From Vitreoscilla stercoraria DSM 513 (GTDB taxonomy: Bacteria > Pseudomonadota > Gammaproteobacteria > Burkholderiales > Neisseriaceae), in assembly GCF_000382305.1 (NCBI RefSeq), contig NZ_KB908018.1, forward strand, positions 186,001 through 250,000: a stretch of DNA of 64,000 bases, written 5' to 3'. Shown one piece after another: positions 53,346 through 62,438 of this stretch; position 1 is the first letter of the stretch, and each line of letters begins with the position of its first letter. The notes under the pieces were generated by a model. The model did not search any database. It was not told where the DNA came from and worked only from the letters and a program-made list of their open reading frames with translations. A program made the translations under genes and the position numbers.

Positions 53346-55277
53346 ATGTTTCCTGAGATAAAATTTAAAATTGTTCTTACCAAAGAAGCAACAGAGGCTT
53401 GGACTTCTGAGCAAGAGGCTTTGCTTGAGCATTTTTGTCATCAAGACGATGTGTTGGCAGGCATGCAAAAACTAGAAGCATGGCTGGCGTGTGCTTGGGA
53501 TAAAAAGATGCGGGTGATGGAATGCCACGATGTGTTTGGAGCGCATTTGGAACAGACGATGGCGGATTCGTCTGTGGGCGACGGTAGTCTGAGTATAGAA
53601 AATGTGCCAGAAACCAATATAGCTACGCCTGAGCCTGTGAATATTGCCAATGTGAGCGATGCGCATGGCGGTGAGGAGGGGCATACATCGCAAGATGGTG
53701 GTGATGTGCTGAGTGTATTTGATGATGATGACGATTTGCCTGCTCCAGTACAGAAAGCCCTTGTGCAGACGCCAAAGCAAGCTTATGAAGACCAGCAGGC
53801 TCAATCACATGGTGGTGAAGAAAACAATGAATCTAGCCAGTATCAAATATGTTTGGCTTCTTCAGATGAAATAGTCCACTTACCACAAGAATCTGTTGTC
53901 ACCGCCTCGATAAGGACTATAGAAAACCATCTGCCCTTAGACACTGAGGTTGTTCTGACAGATGCTCAATCCGTGATTTTAAACACATCTGAAAGTCCGC
54001 CTGATATGTTGCCGCTATTCAAGAAGACTCATACACCCACTATCACTCAGGCTTATCGTGTGGTTTTGCCTAATGCCAAGCAAGGTGAGGCGTATGCCAA
54101 ACCATTGCAGTTTGAGCCTGATGTGGCTTATGTGGTGAGAGAAATAGAATTTAGTCCTGAGTGTGGACTGTCTTGGAATGCAGATACCTTGCAATGTGAG
54201 GGTGTACCTGATATCAGTGGTGATGTCTTGGTGAAAATATGGTGGCATCCGTTAGAGAGTGAGCAACATGAGTTGAGTCAGACTCAAATTTACATCAATG
54301 CGGACCCAAAATCATTGTGGAAAAATATCCCTTCTGATTCGCAAACTTTGTTTTGGAAGGAAGACGAAGCGAGCTTGGGCTTGGATGGCGATCAATACCA
54401 TTTGTTGGCTGCGCGTGTACGTGGTCGTTCGCATGCACATGTGGGCAGTTGTTGTGATGATGATTTTGCCATGGCGCGTTTTGTGATTAATGAAGCATAT
54501 CCAGCGTATGTGGTGACGGTGTCTGATGGGGCTGGTAGTGCAGCGTTTTCACGCTTAGGTTCTAAGCTGGCGGTGGATGCGGTGGTCAAAAGTCTGTCAG
54601 AAACTTTGCAATCTCCAACCAGCATCGACTATATCCAAAAACAATTACAGAACGATGTATCGGATGAATCTTGGCAGGAATATGTAGAGCAAAGATTAAG
54701 TCGTGCTGCTTATAAAGCATTTGAAGCACAATACCATGCGTTTAAAGATGAGCATCCTGAAATCATCAGCGATATCAAACAATTGTCTAGTACTTTGTTA
54801 ATGGGTTTTGGGATTGCGTTGCCCAATCAGAAAACTTTGGTTGGTGCGTATTGGATAGGCGATGGCGTGGTGGCTTTGTATCAACCGAATGCCAAAGTCG
54901 ATGTTATGGGTGAAGCAGACAGTGGCGAGTTTTCAGGACAAACCCGTTTTTTAAGCAAAGATGATGTCATAGACCATGACAGTTTGATTGCTCGTATCCA
55001 GTATCGTGTGCTTGAAGGTGAACATGCGTTGATTTTGATGACAGATGGCGTGTCCGATCCCAAGTTTGACAGTGAGCAAGCCATGTCTGAGCTGCAGCCA
55101 TGGCAGACATTGTGGCATGAATGGCAAGAAGCATGTCGCGATGCGAGTAATGCCTCCGAAGCGGCCGCTGCTTTGCAAGCGTGGTTAAATTTCTTCTCGC
55201 CTGGCAATCATGACGATCGCACGTTGGCGATTGTCAGCGCACCTTGGTATCCACACAATGAAACGGTGGCAACATGA
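53346..55277 (+). CDS. PP2C-type phosphatase with long N-terminal region
   Basis: A 643-residue protein. Residues 1-75 form a helical start. About 75-230 is acidic and low-complexity (with VFDDDDDLPAP). About 235-320 looks like a beta-sandwich, immunoglobulin/cadherin-like domain (YRVVLPNAKQGEAYAKPL, GLSWNADTLQCEGVPDISG). From about 350 it is a PP2C Ser/Thr phosphatase: SHAHVGSCCDDDF, VVTVSDGAGSAAFSRLGS, LILMTDGVSDPKF and GNHDDRTLAIV, with metal-binding Asp residues kept. It overlaps the kinase by four bases (ATGA). With TerY and the kinase it makes the predicted TerY-P triad. Confidence 0.85.
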   Translation: MFPEIKFKIVLTKEATEAWTSEQEALLEHFCHQDDVLAGMQKLEAWLACAWDKKMRVMECHDVFGAHLEQTMADSSVGDGSLSIENVPETNIATPEPVNIANVSDAHGGEEGHTSQDGGDVLSVFDDDDDLPAPVQKALVQTPKQAYEDQQAQSHGGEENNESSQYQICLASSDEIVHLPQESVVTASIRTIENHLPLDTEVVLTDAQSVILNTSESPPDMLPLFKKTHTPTITQAYRVVLPNAKQGEAYAKPLQFEPDVAYVVREIEFSPECGLSWNADTLQCEGVPDISGDVLVKIWWHPLESEQHELSQTQIYINADPKSLWKNIPSDSQTLFWKEDEASLGLDGDQYHLLAARVRGRSHAHVGSCCDDDFAMARFVINEAYPAYVVTVSDGAGSAAFSRLGSKLAVDAVVKSLSETLQSPTSIDYIQKQLQNDVSDESWQEYVEQRLSRAAYKAFEAQYHAFKDEHPEIISDIKQLSSTLLMGFGIALPNQKTLVGAYWIGDGVVALYQPNAKVDVMGEADSGEFSGQTRFLSKDDVIDHDSLIARIQYRVLEGEHALILMTDGVSDPKFDSEQAMSELQPWQTLWHEWQEACRDASNASEAAAALQAWLNFFSPGNHDDRTLAIVSAPWYPHNETVAT

Positions 55278-56773
55278 GCAATATTGTGACTTTAACAGCC
55301 AGCGACGGCTCTAGTGTGAAATTTATTGATGAAATCAAAGCACAAGGCGGGATGAAAGATGTAATGTTCTCGCCTGATGGCAAATACGTGGTGGCGTTTT
55401 TTCGTGAACCTGCCGACAATGCGACCAAAGAGCGTTTATTGATGATTACAGGCAGCTATCGGGAGCGCATTTTCAATCAAGAAGGCGGTGAGTATTTAAA
55501 AAATCTGTATTGTTGGCCCACTTCAGTGGTGGAACACAATGGCAAATTGGGCGTGGTCGTGCCATTTTACCGTGATTGTTTTTTCTTTGATTATGGCAGT
55601 CGCAATGATGATATGTTGAATATCAAAGGCAAAGACAAAGACGGTAAATGGTTTGCCTCAGCCAATAATCGCAATAAGTTTTTAGATCCACGCGAATTGG
55701 GCGACTGGATGACGCATTTGAAAGTCTGCATTATGTTAGCGCGGGCGGTGCGTCGCATGCACATGGCAGGTTTGAGTCACAGTGATTTGGGATATAAAAA
55801 TTGCTTGATAGATCCGACTACAGGTCAAGCGTGTTTGATTGATATTGATGGTTTGGTCGTGCCAGGTAAGCATCCGCCCACTGTGGTGGGGACACCTGAT
55901 TTTATTGCGCCTGAAGTGGTTGCCAGCAGCCATTTGGCCAAAGATGATCCCAATCGGAAATTGCCTTCTCGTACCACGGATTTACATGCTTTGGCAGTGC
56001 TCATTTACATGTATTTGCTCTATCGTCATCCACTGCGTGGTGACAAAATTCATGATATGGATGACTCTCAAAAAGACGAAGAATTGTCTATGGGTTTGAA
56101 AGCGTTGTTTGTCGAACATCCTAAAGATGCTTCCAATCGCATCAAAACTCAAAATATCCGTGCTAGTGAATTGCCTTGGAAAGACACCGCAAAAATTCCT
56201 TATACGGTGACAGGACCTTATTTGTCACGTTTGTTTGAGCGCACGTTTGTGGATGGTTTACACCATCCTGCGCAGCGTCCAACGGCAGACGAATGGGAAC
56301 AAGCTTTGGTCAAGACGGTTGATTTACTGCAACCTTGCACCAATATACAATGTGAGCAAAAATGGTATGCGTTTGACAATACCAATTCACCCAAATGTCC
56401 ATTTTGTGGCACACCGCATCAAGGCAAATTGCCTGTTTTGAATTTGTATTCTTCGTCTAGAGAAGGGTCGTTCCGACCTGATAACCATCGTATTATGGTT
56501 TACAGTGGTCAATCTTTGTTTAAGTGGCATGCCAATGGGCAAGTGTTTCCGAATGAAAAACTGAGCCGTGAAGATGCCAAGCGCGTGGGTTATTTTGTTT
56601 TGCATCAAGGTCATTGGTATTTGGTCAATGAGACTTTAACCGATATGGTAGATGTATTGACCAAACAGCCCATACCGATAGGTGGCAAAGTTGCTTTGGT
56701 GGAAGGCGCTCAAATTTTATTGTCAAAAGCCACTGGTGGGCGACTTTTGATGGTACAAATGGCCGGTCATTGA
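55274..56773 (+). CDS. Ser/Thr kinase-like protein with zinc ribbon
   Basis: A 499-residue protein. The kinase fold runs to about residue 345. Catalytic loop is H169-S-D171-LGYK-N176 and the metal motif is DIDG at 190-193 in place of DFG, then GTPDFIAPEV (205-214). The Gly-rich loop is hard to place and a clear ATP-binding Lys is not evident (VVAFF lacks one), so it may have a divergent N-lobe. A zinc ribbon follows (CTNIQCEQKW to KCPFCG), then a C-terminal globular domain. It overlaps the phosphatase gene and should oppose it on a shared target, possibly TerY or a TerD protein. Confidence 0.82.
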   Translation: MSNIVTLTASDGSSVKFIDEIKAQGGMKDVMFSPDGKYVVAFFREPADNATKERLLMITGSYRERIFNQEGGEYLKNLYCWPTSVVEHNGKLGVVVPFYRDCFFFDYGSRNDDMLNIKGKDKDGKWFASANNRNKFLDPRELGDWMTHLKVCIMLARAVRRMHMAGLSHSDLGYKNCLIDPTTGQACLIDIDGLVVPGKHPPTVVGTPDFIAPEVVASSHLAKDDPNRKLPSRTTDLHALAVLIYMYLLYRHPLRGDKIHDMDDSQKDEELSMGLKALFVEHPKDASNRIKTQNIRASELPWKDTAKIPYTVTGPYLSRLFERTFVDGLHHPAQRPTADEWEQALVKTVDLLQPCTNIQCEQKWYAFDNTNSPKCPFCGTPHQGKLPVLNLYSSSREGSFRPDNHRIMVYSGQSLFKWHANGQVFPNEKLSREDAKRVGYFVLHQGHWYLVNETLTDMVDVLTKQPIPIGGKVALVEGAQILLSKATGGRLLMVQMAGH

Positions 56774-56842
56774 CACTATAAAGCGTCCTGTAAAACCAGG
56801 TGTATGTGGGTATAAGCTTAATCTATTCAGAAAGTGACAACG

Positions 56843-57862
56843 ATGGCTGAACATTTTGGTTTTCCTCTTGAGGCAATCATCATTTTTTTTACGGTGATTG
56901 CATTGTCTGTGTATTTGGATTTGTTTGCGCATCGCAAGGTGAAAGACATTACGGTCAAAGATGCCGCGCTGTGGTCGGTGTTTTGGATAGGATTGGCACT
57001 CGCATTTTATGCATATTTGTGGCTGCGCTTTGATGCGTATTGGGCCAATATGTATATGGCAGGTTATGTTTTGGAAAAAACCCTTTCCATTGACAACTTG
57101 ATGGTCTTTATGGCTATTTTTGCTTCGTTTGGCATCAAAGGACATTTACAACATCGCATTTTGTATTGGGGCATTATTGGTGCTTTGGTGTTTCGTGCCA
57201 TTTTTGTGGTCATCGGTACGGGTTTGTTTATGGCCAGTCCGTGGGTGGGTTTCTTGTTTGCGGCATTTGTGATTTGGAGTGCGGTGAAGATGTTGCAAAG
57301 TGGTTCAGAAGAAGAGGAAATTGAAGACTATTCTGACCATTGGAGCGTGAAAATCACACAAAAAATAATGCCAGTTTATACCAAACTGGTAGGTGAAAAA
57401 TTCATTGTCAAACACCATGAATTGAGTGAAGAACAATTGGCATCTGTCACGCGCAAAGGAGCACGCTACGCAACACCTGCTTTATTGTGTTTGATGGCGA
57501 TTGAAACCTCTGACATTGCCTTTGCATTTGATTCTGTACCCGCTGTGATTGCGGTGACACAAGAGCCTTTGTTGGTGTATGCGGCGATGATTTTTGCCAT
57601 TTTGGGTTTGCGCAGTTTGTATTTTGTCTTGGCTGCTTTGACCAAATATTTGGTACATTTGGAAAAAGCGGTGATTGTGTTATTGTTTTATATTGGCGTT
57701 AAAATGGCTTTACAAGCTTCTGATGCGGTGTTTGGTACGGGTTTACACATTGCACCAAGTGTTAGTTTGATGATTGTATTGGGTGTTTTGGCTTTAGGGG
57801 TGGTGACATCATTGATGTTTCCAGGCAAAAAAGAAGCCGAAGACGGCAATAAACAAGATTGA
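56843..57862 (+). CDS. terC: TerC-family integral membrane protein
   Basis: A 339-residue membrane protein with about eight or nine helices. It has acidic residues within helices, in YVLEKTLSIDNLMVF and AIETSDIAFAFDSVPAVIAV, both hallmark TerC motifs thought to bind metal ions. A cytoplasmic loop (EEEEIEDYSDHW) separates the halves. I use ATG 56843; GTG 56834 is also possible. TerC is the membrane partner that gathers TerD-like proteins. A repeat copy lies upstream at 56782. Confidence 0.92.
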   Translation: MAEHFGFPLEAIIIFFTVIALSVYLDLFAHRKVKDITVKDAALWSVFWIGLALAFYAYLWLRFDAYWANMYMAGYVLEKTLSIDNLMVFMAIFASFGIKGHLQHRILYWGIIGALVFRAIFVVIGTGLFMASPWVGFLFAAFVIWSAVKMLQSGSEEEEIEDYSDHWSVKITQKIMPVYTKLVGEKFIVKHHELSEEQLASVTRKGARYATPALLCLMAIETSDIAFAFDSVPAVIAVTQEPLLVYAAMIFAILGLRSLYFVLAALTKYLVHLEKAVIVLLFYIGVKMALQASDAVFGTGLHIAPSVSLMIVLGVLALGVVTSLMFPGKKEAEDGNKQD

Positions 57863-57880
57863 TTTAAGGGAGCAAGCGAT

Positions 57881-58459
57881 ATGGCAGTTACCTTACAAAA
57901 AGGTCAAAACATTTCTTTATCCAAAACCGATCCTAGTTTACATCGGGTATTGATTGGTTTAGGGTGGGATGCACGCAGCAGCGATGGCAATGATTTTGAT
58001 TTGGATGCATGTGTGTTTTTGGTGCAAGAAAATCAAAAAGTGCCGAATGACGATCATTTTATTTTCTACAATCAATTGGTTTCACCTTGTGGCTCTGTGC
58101 AGCACACGGGCGACAATTTAACTGGCGATGGCGATGGTGATGATGAATCGTTATTGGTAGAGTTAGGCACCATATCCAATCACATCGATAGCTTGGTCAT
58201 TACAGTGACGATACACGATGCTGACGTTCGAGGCCAAAATTTTGGTCAAGTACGCAATGCTTTTGTGCGCTTGGTCAATGATGAAAGCCAAGTTGAAGTA
58301 TTGCGCTTTGATTTGAGTGAAGATTACAGCACTGAAACCGCAATGGTTTTTGGTGAAATTTATCGCCGCAATGGTGAATGGAAATTTCGCGCCATTGGTC
58401 AAGGATACAATGGCGGGTTATATGCTTTGTGCATGCAATACGGTGTGCAAGTAGCTTAA
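57881..58459 (+). CDS. TerD-family Ca2+-binding protein (paralogue 1)
   Basis: A 192-residue TerD-fold protein. It shows MAVTLQKGQNISLSKTDPS, LIGLGWDARSSDG, FDLDACVFLV and an intact Ca2+ loop GDNLTGDGDGDDES, ending in GEIYRRNGEWKFRAIGQGY. It is a TerD/TerE type by similarity of all these blocks. It follows terC by 18 bases and precedes terD. Confidence 0.88.
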   Translation: MAVTLQKGQNISLSKTDPSLHRVLIGLGWDARSSDGNDFDLDACVFLVQENQKVPNDDHFIFYNQLVSPCGSVQHTGDNLTGDGDGDDESLLVELGTISNHIDSLVITVTIHDADVRGQNFGQVRNAFVRLVNDESQVEVLRFDLSEDYSTETAMVFGEIYRRNGEWKFRAIGQGYNGGLYALCMQYGVQVA

Positions 58460-58508
58460 GTAATAGCAATCTTTATGATGCATTATTGATGAAATTAGGA
58501 GAAATAAC

Positions 58509-59084
58509 ATGGCAATTAGTTTGCAAAAAGGCGGCAACATCAGTTTGTCTAAAGAAGCACCTACGATGACCAAAATGATTTTGGGCTTGGGTTGGGACGT
58601 TCGTGCAACCGATGGCGCTGCTTTTGACTTAGATGCCAGCGCTTTCTTATTGAGTGCTTCAGGTAAAGTGCGTTCTGATGCGGACTTTATTTTTTACAAT
58701 CAAGCCAAATCAGCCGATGGTAGCGTAGAACATGCTGGTGATAACCGCACTGGCGCGGGTGATGGCGATGATGAAAGCATTATTGTTGATTTGACTCGCG
58801 TTCCAAGCGATGTTGAAAAAGTGGCTGTGGCGGTGACCATTCACGATGCAGAATCTCGCAATCAAAACTTCGGTCAAGTATCGAGTGCTTATGTGCGTTG
58901 CGTGAATGAAGCGAACAATACCGAAGTGGCACGCTTTGATTTGTCAGAAGATGCTTCGGTTGAAACAGCCATGATTTTTGGTGAGATTTACCGTCACAAT
59001 GGTGAGTGGAAATTCAAAGCCATTGGTCAAGGTTTTAAAGGCGGCTTAGGGCCTTTGGCGCAAAACTACGGTGTGAATATCTAA
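58509..59084 (+). CDS. terD: Tellurium resistance/stress protein TerD
   Basis: A 191-residue protein close to plasmid TerD: SLQKGGNISLSKEAPTM, LGLGWDVRATDG, FDLDASAFLLSASGKV, GDNRTGAGDGDDES and GEIYRHNGEWKFKAIGQGF. TerD binds Ca2+ at two sites formed by these acidic loops, sits at the inner membrane and is the core of Ter-mediated tolerance to tellurite, phage and other stress. AGGAG precedes the ATG. A strong terminator follows at 59098. Confidence 0.9.
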   Translation: MAISLQKGGNISLSKEAPTMTKMILGLGWDVRATDGAAFDLDASAFLLSASGKVRSDADFIFYNQAKSADGSVEHAGDNRTGAGDGDDESIIVDLTRVPSDVEKVAVAVTIHDAESRNQNFGQVSSAYVRCVNEANNTEVARFDLSEDASVETAMIFGEIYRHNGEWKFKAIGQGFKGGLGPLAQNYGVNI

Positions 59085-59097
59085 AAATACCGATGCC

Positions 59098-59126
59098 AAC
59101 GCCTTGTGAATGACAAGGCGTTTTTT
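59098..59126 (+). terminator. Rho-independent terminator after terD
   Basis: Stem AACGCCTTGT/ACAAGGCGTT, loop GAATG, then TTTTTT. It separates terD from the AIM24-like gene, so the Ter island has at least two transcript ends. Confidence 0.85.
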
Positions 59127-59152
59127 ACATGATGATGTGTACGGGAAAGAAT

Positions 59153-59851
59153 ATGCCAACATTGACGATTGTTGGGGAAATAGACCCATTTTTGCATGTG
59201 AATTTGCAACGTGGTGAGTCTATCTCTTGTGAAAGTGGCGCCATGGTCATGATGGAGTCTGGCTTAGAACTTACAGGCCGCATGCAAGGTGGCTTTTTGG
59301 GTGCTTTGACACGGACTTTGGCCAATGGTGAAAGTTTTTTCCAGCAACATATTGAAGCAACTGGTGACAGTGGCGATTGTTTGTTGGCCCCTGTTATGCC
59401 CGGAGGCATGCAGATTTTGGATGTTGGTACGGAGCAATACAATCTTTCCGATGGTGCGTTTGTGGCGTGTACGTCCAAAGTCGATGTCAAAGCACAGATG
59501 CAAAGTATAGGAACAGCCTTGTTCGGCGGAACCGGTGGCTTTTTAATTGGTAAAACCAGTGGCCATGGGCAAGTGGTTGTGAATGGTTTTGGCAGCTTGT
59601 TTATATTGGACGTTGTACCAGGCAAAGAGACCACTGTGGATAATGGCCATGTGGTGGCGTGGGATGCAAGTTTACGCTATGAAATATCTGTGAGTACCAG
59701 TCAAAGTCGTGGTATGTTGGGCAATTTGATGAACAGCGTGACCAGCGGAGAAGGCATGGTATTGAAATTCTCAGGGCAAGGAAAAGTGGTGATTTGTTCC
59801 AGAAATCGCAGTAGTTTTGCTGGCTGGATGCGCCAAGAAATCAGCGCATAA
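59153..59851 (+). CDS. AIM24-family (TIGR00266) protein in the Ter cluster
   Basis: A 232-residue beta-rich protein. The AIM24 pattern is seen in HVNLQRGESISCESGAMV, GGFLGALTRTLANGESFF, LLAPVMPGGMQILDV, FGSLFILDVVPGKET and GEGMVLKFSGQGKVVIC. The family is linked to mitochondrial or envelope functions but has no clear bacterial role. It is flanked by TerD-family genes on both sides. The start is set at 59153 (MPTLTIVG) by GGGAAAG upstream; earlier in-frame ATGs lie close to the terminator. Confidence 0.8.
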   Translation: MPTLTIVGEIDPFLHVNLQRGESISCESGAMVMMESGLELTGRMQGGFLGALTRTLANGESFFQQHIEATGDSGDCLLAPVMPGGMQILDVGTEQYNLSDGAFVACTSKVDVKAQMQSIGTALFGGTGGFLIGKTSGHGQVVVNGFGSLFILDVVPGKETTVDNGHVVAWDASLRYEISVSTSQSRGMLGNLMNSVTSGEGMVLKFSGQGKVVICSRNRSSFAGWMRQEISA

Positions 59852-59883
59852 TTAATAAAATGCTTATTGAATGAGGAAAAATC

Positions 59884-60465
59884 ATGGCAATTAATTTACA
59901 AAAAGGTCAAAAAATCTCGCTTGAAAAAGAAGCAGGTTCATCATTAAACCAAGTGGTCATGGGTTTGGGATGGGATGCGCTTAAGAAAAAAGGCTTTTTT
60001 GGCTTTGGCGGCGGCAGTCAAGACATCGATTTGGATGCGTCTTGCTTGATGTTTGATGAAAACAAACAAATCGTCGATGTGGTTTGGTTTCGTCAATTGC
60101 AAAGAAAAGATGGCAGCATTCGCCACACAGGTGACAATCGCACTGGTGATGGCGATGGTGATGATGAGCAAATTGTGGTGATGTTGAATCAAATTCCAGC
60201 CCAAGTCAAATCTTTGGTGTTTACCGTGAACAGTTTTACTGGTCAAGATTTCAGCCAGGTGGCCAATGCGTTTTGTCGTTTGATTAATGGTGACAACAAG
60301 CAAGAAATTGCTCGTTATGATTTGTCTGTACAAGGCAGCCACTCTGCGCAAATCATGGCCAAATTGTATCGCCACAATGGTGAATGGAAAATGCATGCCA
60401 TGGGTGAAAATTCCACTGGTCGTACTTTCCAAGATTTGATTCCGCAGATTTTGCCGCATTTATAA
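59884..60465 (+). CDS. terZ: TerZ-like TerD-family protein
   Basis: A 193-residue TerD-fold protein with the TerZ-specific insert KKKGFFGFGGGSQDIDLDASC and WFRQLQRKDGSIRHTGD. The Ca2+ loop GDNRTGDGDGDDEQ is intact, and FTVNSFTGQDFSQVANAFCR and QGSHSAQIMAKLYRHNGEW match TerZ. GGAAAAATC precedes the ATG. It completes a set of three conserved-loop TerD-family proteins in the island. Confidence 0.9.
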   Translation: MAINLQKGQKISLEKEAGSSLNQVVMGLGWDALKKKGFFGFGGGSQDIDLDASCLMFDENKQIVDVVWFRQLQRKDGSIRHTGDNRTGDGDGDDEQIVVMLNQIPAQVKSLVFTVNSFTGQDFSQVANAFCRLINGDNKQEIARYDLSVQGSHSAQIMAKLYRHNGEWKMHAMGENSTGRTFQDLIPQILPHL

Positions 60466-60488
60466 AATATAAAGACATAAGATGTGAA

Positions 60489-60520
60489 GTCGGCTACCCT
60501 AATCAGGTAGCCGATATTAT
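60489..60520 (+). terminator. Hairpin after terZ
   Basis: Arms CGGCTACC/GGTAGCCG with a seven-base loop. Only a weak T-rich tail (TATTATTT) follows, so it may be a leaky terminator. It precedes the metabolite operon. Confidence 0.5.
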
Positions 60521-60556
60521 TTACAAGCGCTATTTTGAGCCTAGAAGGAGTTGTCG

Positions 60557-61696
60557 TTGGATTGGTCATTTGATTTGCCTACAGGACGCTTGCAATTGCA
60601 ATTGCAAGAAGCCAAGTTACCATTTGAAGATTTGTTGTCGATTGGTGCACGGCAAAACCCAAAACGTGCATTTTTGTTTGTCAGCAAAGTTTTGGGAAAA
60701 CATATCCCAGTCAAACCTGCAATGATGCGACATTGTCATCAATTGTTGGCGCAGCAATTGCCTGCTTTTGATGCACCAAGTTTGTTTATTGGCATGGCAG
60801 AAACTGCCACAGGCTTAGGGCAAGGTGTGTTTGAAGCTTATGTGCAGCAACAGCCGCATAGCCAAGCACAATACATTCACAGCAGCCGTGTGCGTGTACA
60901 TGATACCGATGCGGTGGTGTTTGAAGAGTCACACAGCCACGCCACACGTGTTTGGCTGCATTTGCCTAAAGACGACGCAACCAAGGCGCATTGGCAGCAA
61001 GCTAAAAATTTGATTTTGATTGATGATGAATTGAGTACGGGCAATACTTTTTGCAATTTATTGCAACAATGTTTGCATCTCGCTCCCCATGTCACACAAG
61101 TGTATTGGGTGTCTGTGGCAGACTTTATGGGTTCACGTCGTGATGCATTGATGGCTGCTTCTGAGCTGCCTTTGCAGTGTATTTCTTTGTTGCGAGGGCA
61201 ATGGCAATTTCAAAGCAATAGTGTGGTTGCACCTGTAGCGCAAGCGTCGCAATCACACATCGGTGCAGAGCCATATATTGTAGATGCAGGTTTTGGGCGT
61301 TTGGGTGTGGCAGCGCCGATTCAATTGAATGGTGTCTTGCGCGAACAATTGCCGCCTGATTTAAAAGCCCATGATCAAGTTTTGGTATTGGGTTGCGGTG
61401 AATTCATGCATGCGGCTTTGTTGGTGGCAGAGTATTTGCAAGAGCATTATCAGGTTAAATGTAAAGTGCAATCGACCACCCGTTCACCCATTTTACAATG
61501 GGGTGCGATTGAGACAATTACCACAGCAGGCGATCCTTATGATGAAGGTGTGCCTTATTTTGTGTATAACGTGGTGCGGTCAGACTATGACCATATATTG
61601 ATTTGCCATGAGTATGAAGCCAGCACTGCTTTGCAACAAACTGCTTATGATTTGCAAGCTGATTTGATTTCTTTGACTAAGGAGCATCATGCATAA
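60557..61696 (+). CDS. Phosphoribosyltransferase with TRSP domain (Ter biosynthetic module)
   Basis: A 379-residue protein. The first half has an orotate-PRTase-like domain with the PRPP loop in LILIDDELSTGNTF. A C-terminal TRSP-like domain follows (about 240-370), with PIQLNGVLREQLPPDLKAH, VLVLGCGEFMHAALLVAEYL and TTRSPILQWG. Such PRTases in Ter loci are predicted to join ribose-phosphate to a base-like acceptor. The start is TTG 60557, set by AAGGAG six bases upstream (60545-60550). The TTG at 60551 is too close to this site. It overlaps the HAD gene by eight bases. Confidence 0.8.
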   Translation: MDWSFDLPTGRLQLQLQEAKLPFEDLLSIGARQNPKRAFLFVSKVLGKHIPVKPAMMRHCHQLLAQQLPAFDAPSLFIGMAETATGLGQGVFEAYVQQQPHSQAQYIHSSRVRVHDTDAVVFEESHSHATRVWLHLPKDDATKAHWQQAKNLILIDDELSTGNTFCNLLQQCLHLAPHVTQVYWVSVADFMGSRRDALMAASELPLQCISLLRGQWQFQSNSVVAPVAQASQSHIGAEPYIVDAGFGRLGVAAPIQLNGVLREQLPPDLKAHDQVLVLGCGEFMHAALLVAEYLQEHYQVKCKVQSTTRSPILQWGAIETITTAGDPYDEGVPYFVYNVVRSDYDHILICHEYEASTALQQTAYDLQADLISLTKEHHA

Positions 61697-62438
61697 ATTG
61701 TTGTTTGTGGATTTGGACGACACTTTGTTTCACAGCCACAATAAGCGTCAACCTGACACACACGATGTGGCTTTGGCTTATTTACAGGACGGTTCTGCCA
61801 TTTCTTATGCCAATCAAAAGCAAATGACGATGTTGAAGTTTTGGCAAGAAAGCCATGTGATGATTCCAGTGACTGCTCGCAATCGCAATGCGTTTGAGCG
61901 TGTGGCGATTGAATTCAAACATGGGGCAGTCATCAATTATGGTGGCATTGTGTTGCAAGCCGATGGCAGTTTGGATGAGGCGTGGAGTCAGCAAAGCCAA
62001 GCGCATGCCCGTCACAGCGAACCGATATTACAAGTGTTATTGGATTATTTGAACAGTTTGATTCAAACCACCGAATACAGCAGCTTGCATGCACGCATCA
62101 TCAGCGACGTTGGTATCGCATTTTATGTGTTGCTCAAATCCAAAACGGGTGATTTGGTGCAAGTGGCGCAAGTGACGCACATGGTAAAACAATTTTTGGC
62201 TCAAGAGGGTTGGACAGAATATCAAGTGCATCACAATGGTAATAATCTTGCTATCATGCCGCCATGGCTTAACAAGCGCCATGGCGTGCGCTATTTGCTA
62301 GCACAATGGCAACAACGCGGTGAAGTGGTTTCGTTTGGTATGGGCGATAGCGTGATTGATTTGGGTTTTATGAATGAGTGTGATTATTTGATGGTGCCCA
62401 ATCCGAGCCAAATTGTCAGTCAAAGGATGGATGTATGA
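61689..62438 (+). CDS. HAD-superfamily phosphatase
   Basis: A 249-residue Cof-like HAD phosphatase. The catalytic Asp pair is D8 and D10 in FVDLDDTLF. Motif 2 is VTARNRNAF, and the late motif GMGDSVIDLGFM gives the metal-binding Asp. It overlaps both neighbours, so it is tightly coupled to the PRTase and StiP-like genes. It may dephosphorylate the nucleotide-like product. Confidence 0.82.
   Translation: MHKLLFVDLDDTLFHSHNKRQPDTHDVALAYLQDGSAISYANQKQMTMLKFWQESHVMIPVTARNRNAFERVAIEFKHGAVINYGGIVLQADGSLDEAWSQQSQAHARHSEPILQVLLDYLNSLIQTTEYSSLHARIISDVGIAFYVLLKSKTGDLVQVAQVTHMVKQFLAQEGWTEYQVHHNGNNLAIMPPWLNKRHGVRYLLAQWQQRGEVVSFGMGDSVIDLGFMNECDYLMVPNPSQIVSQRMDV

Noticed and set aside
59153..59851. Calling the AIM24-like gene terA
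   Set aside because: Its motifs are those of TIGR00266/AIM24, and I see no TerD-type Ca2+ loops as expected of TerA.
60551..60556. TTG at 60551 as start of the PRTase gene
   Set aside because: It directly abuts the AAGGAG ribosome binding site; the TTG at 60557 has proper spacing.
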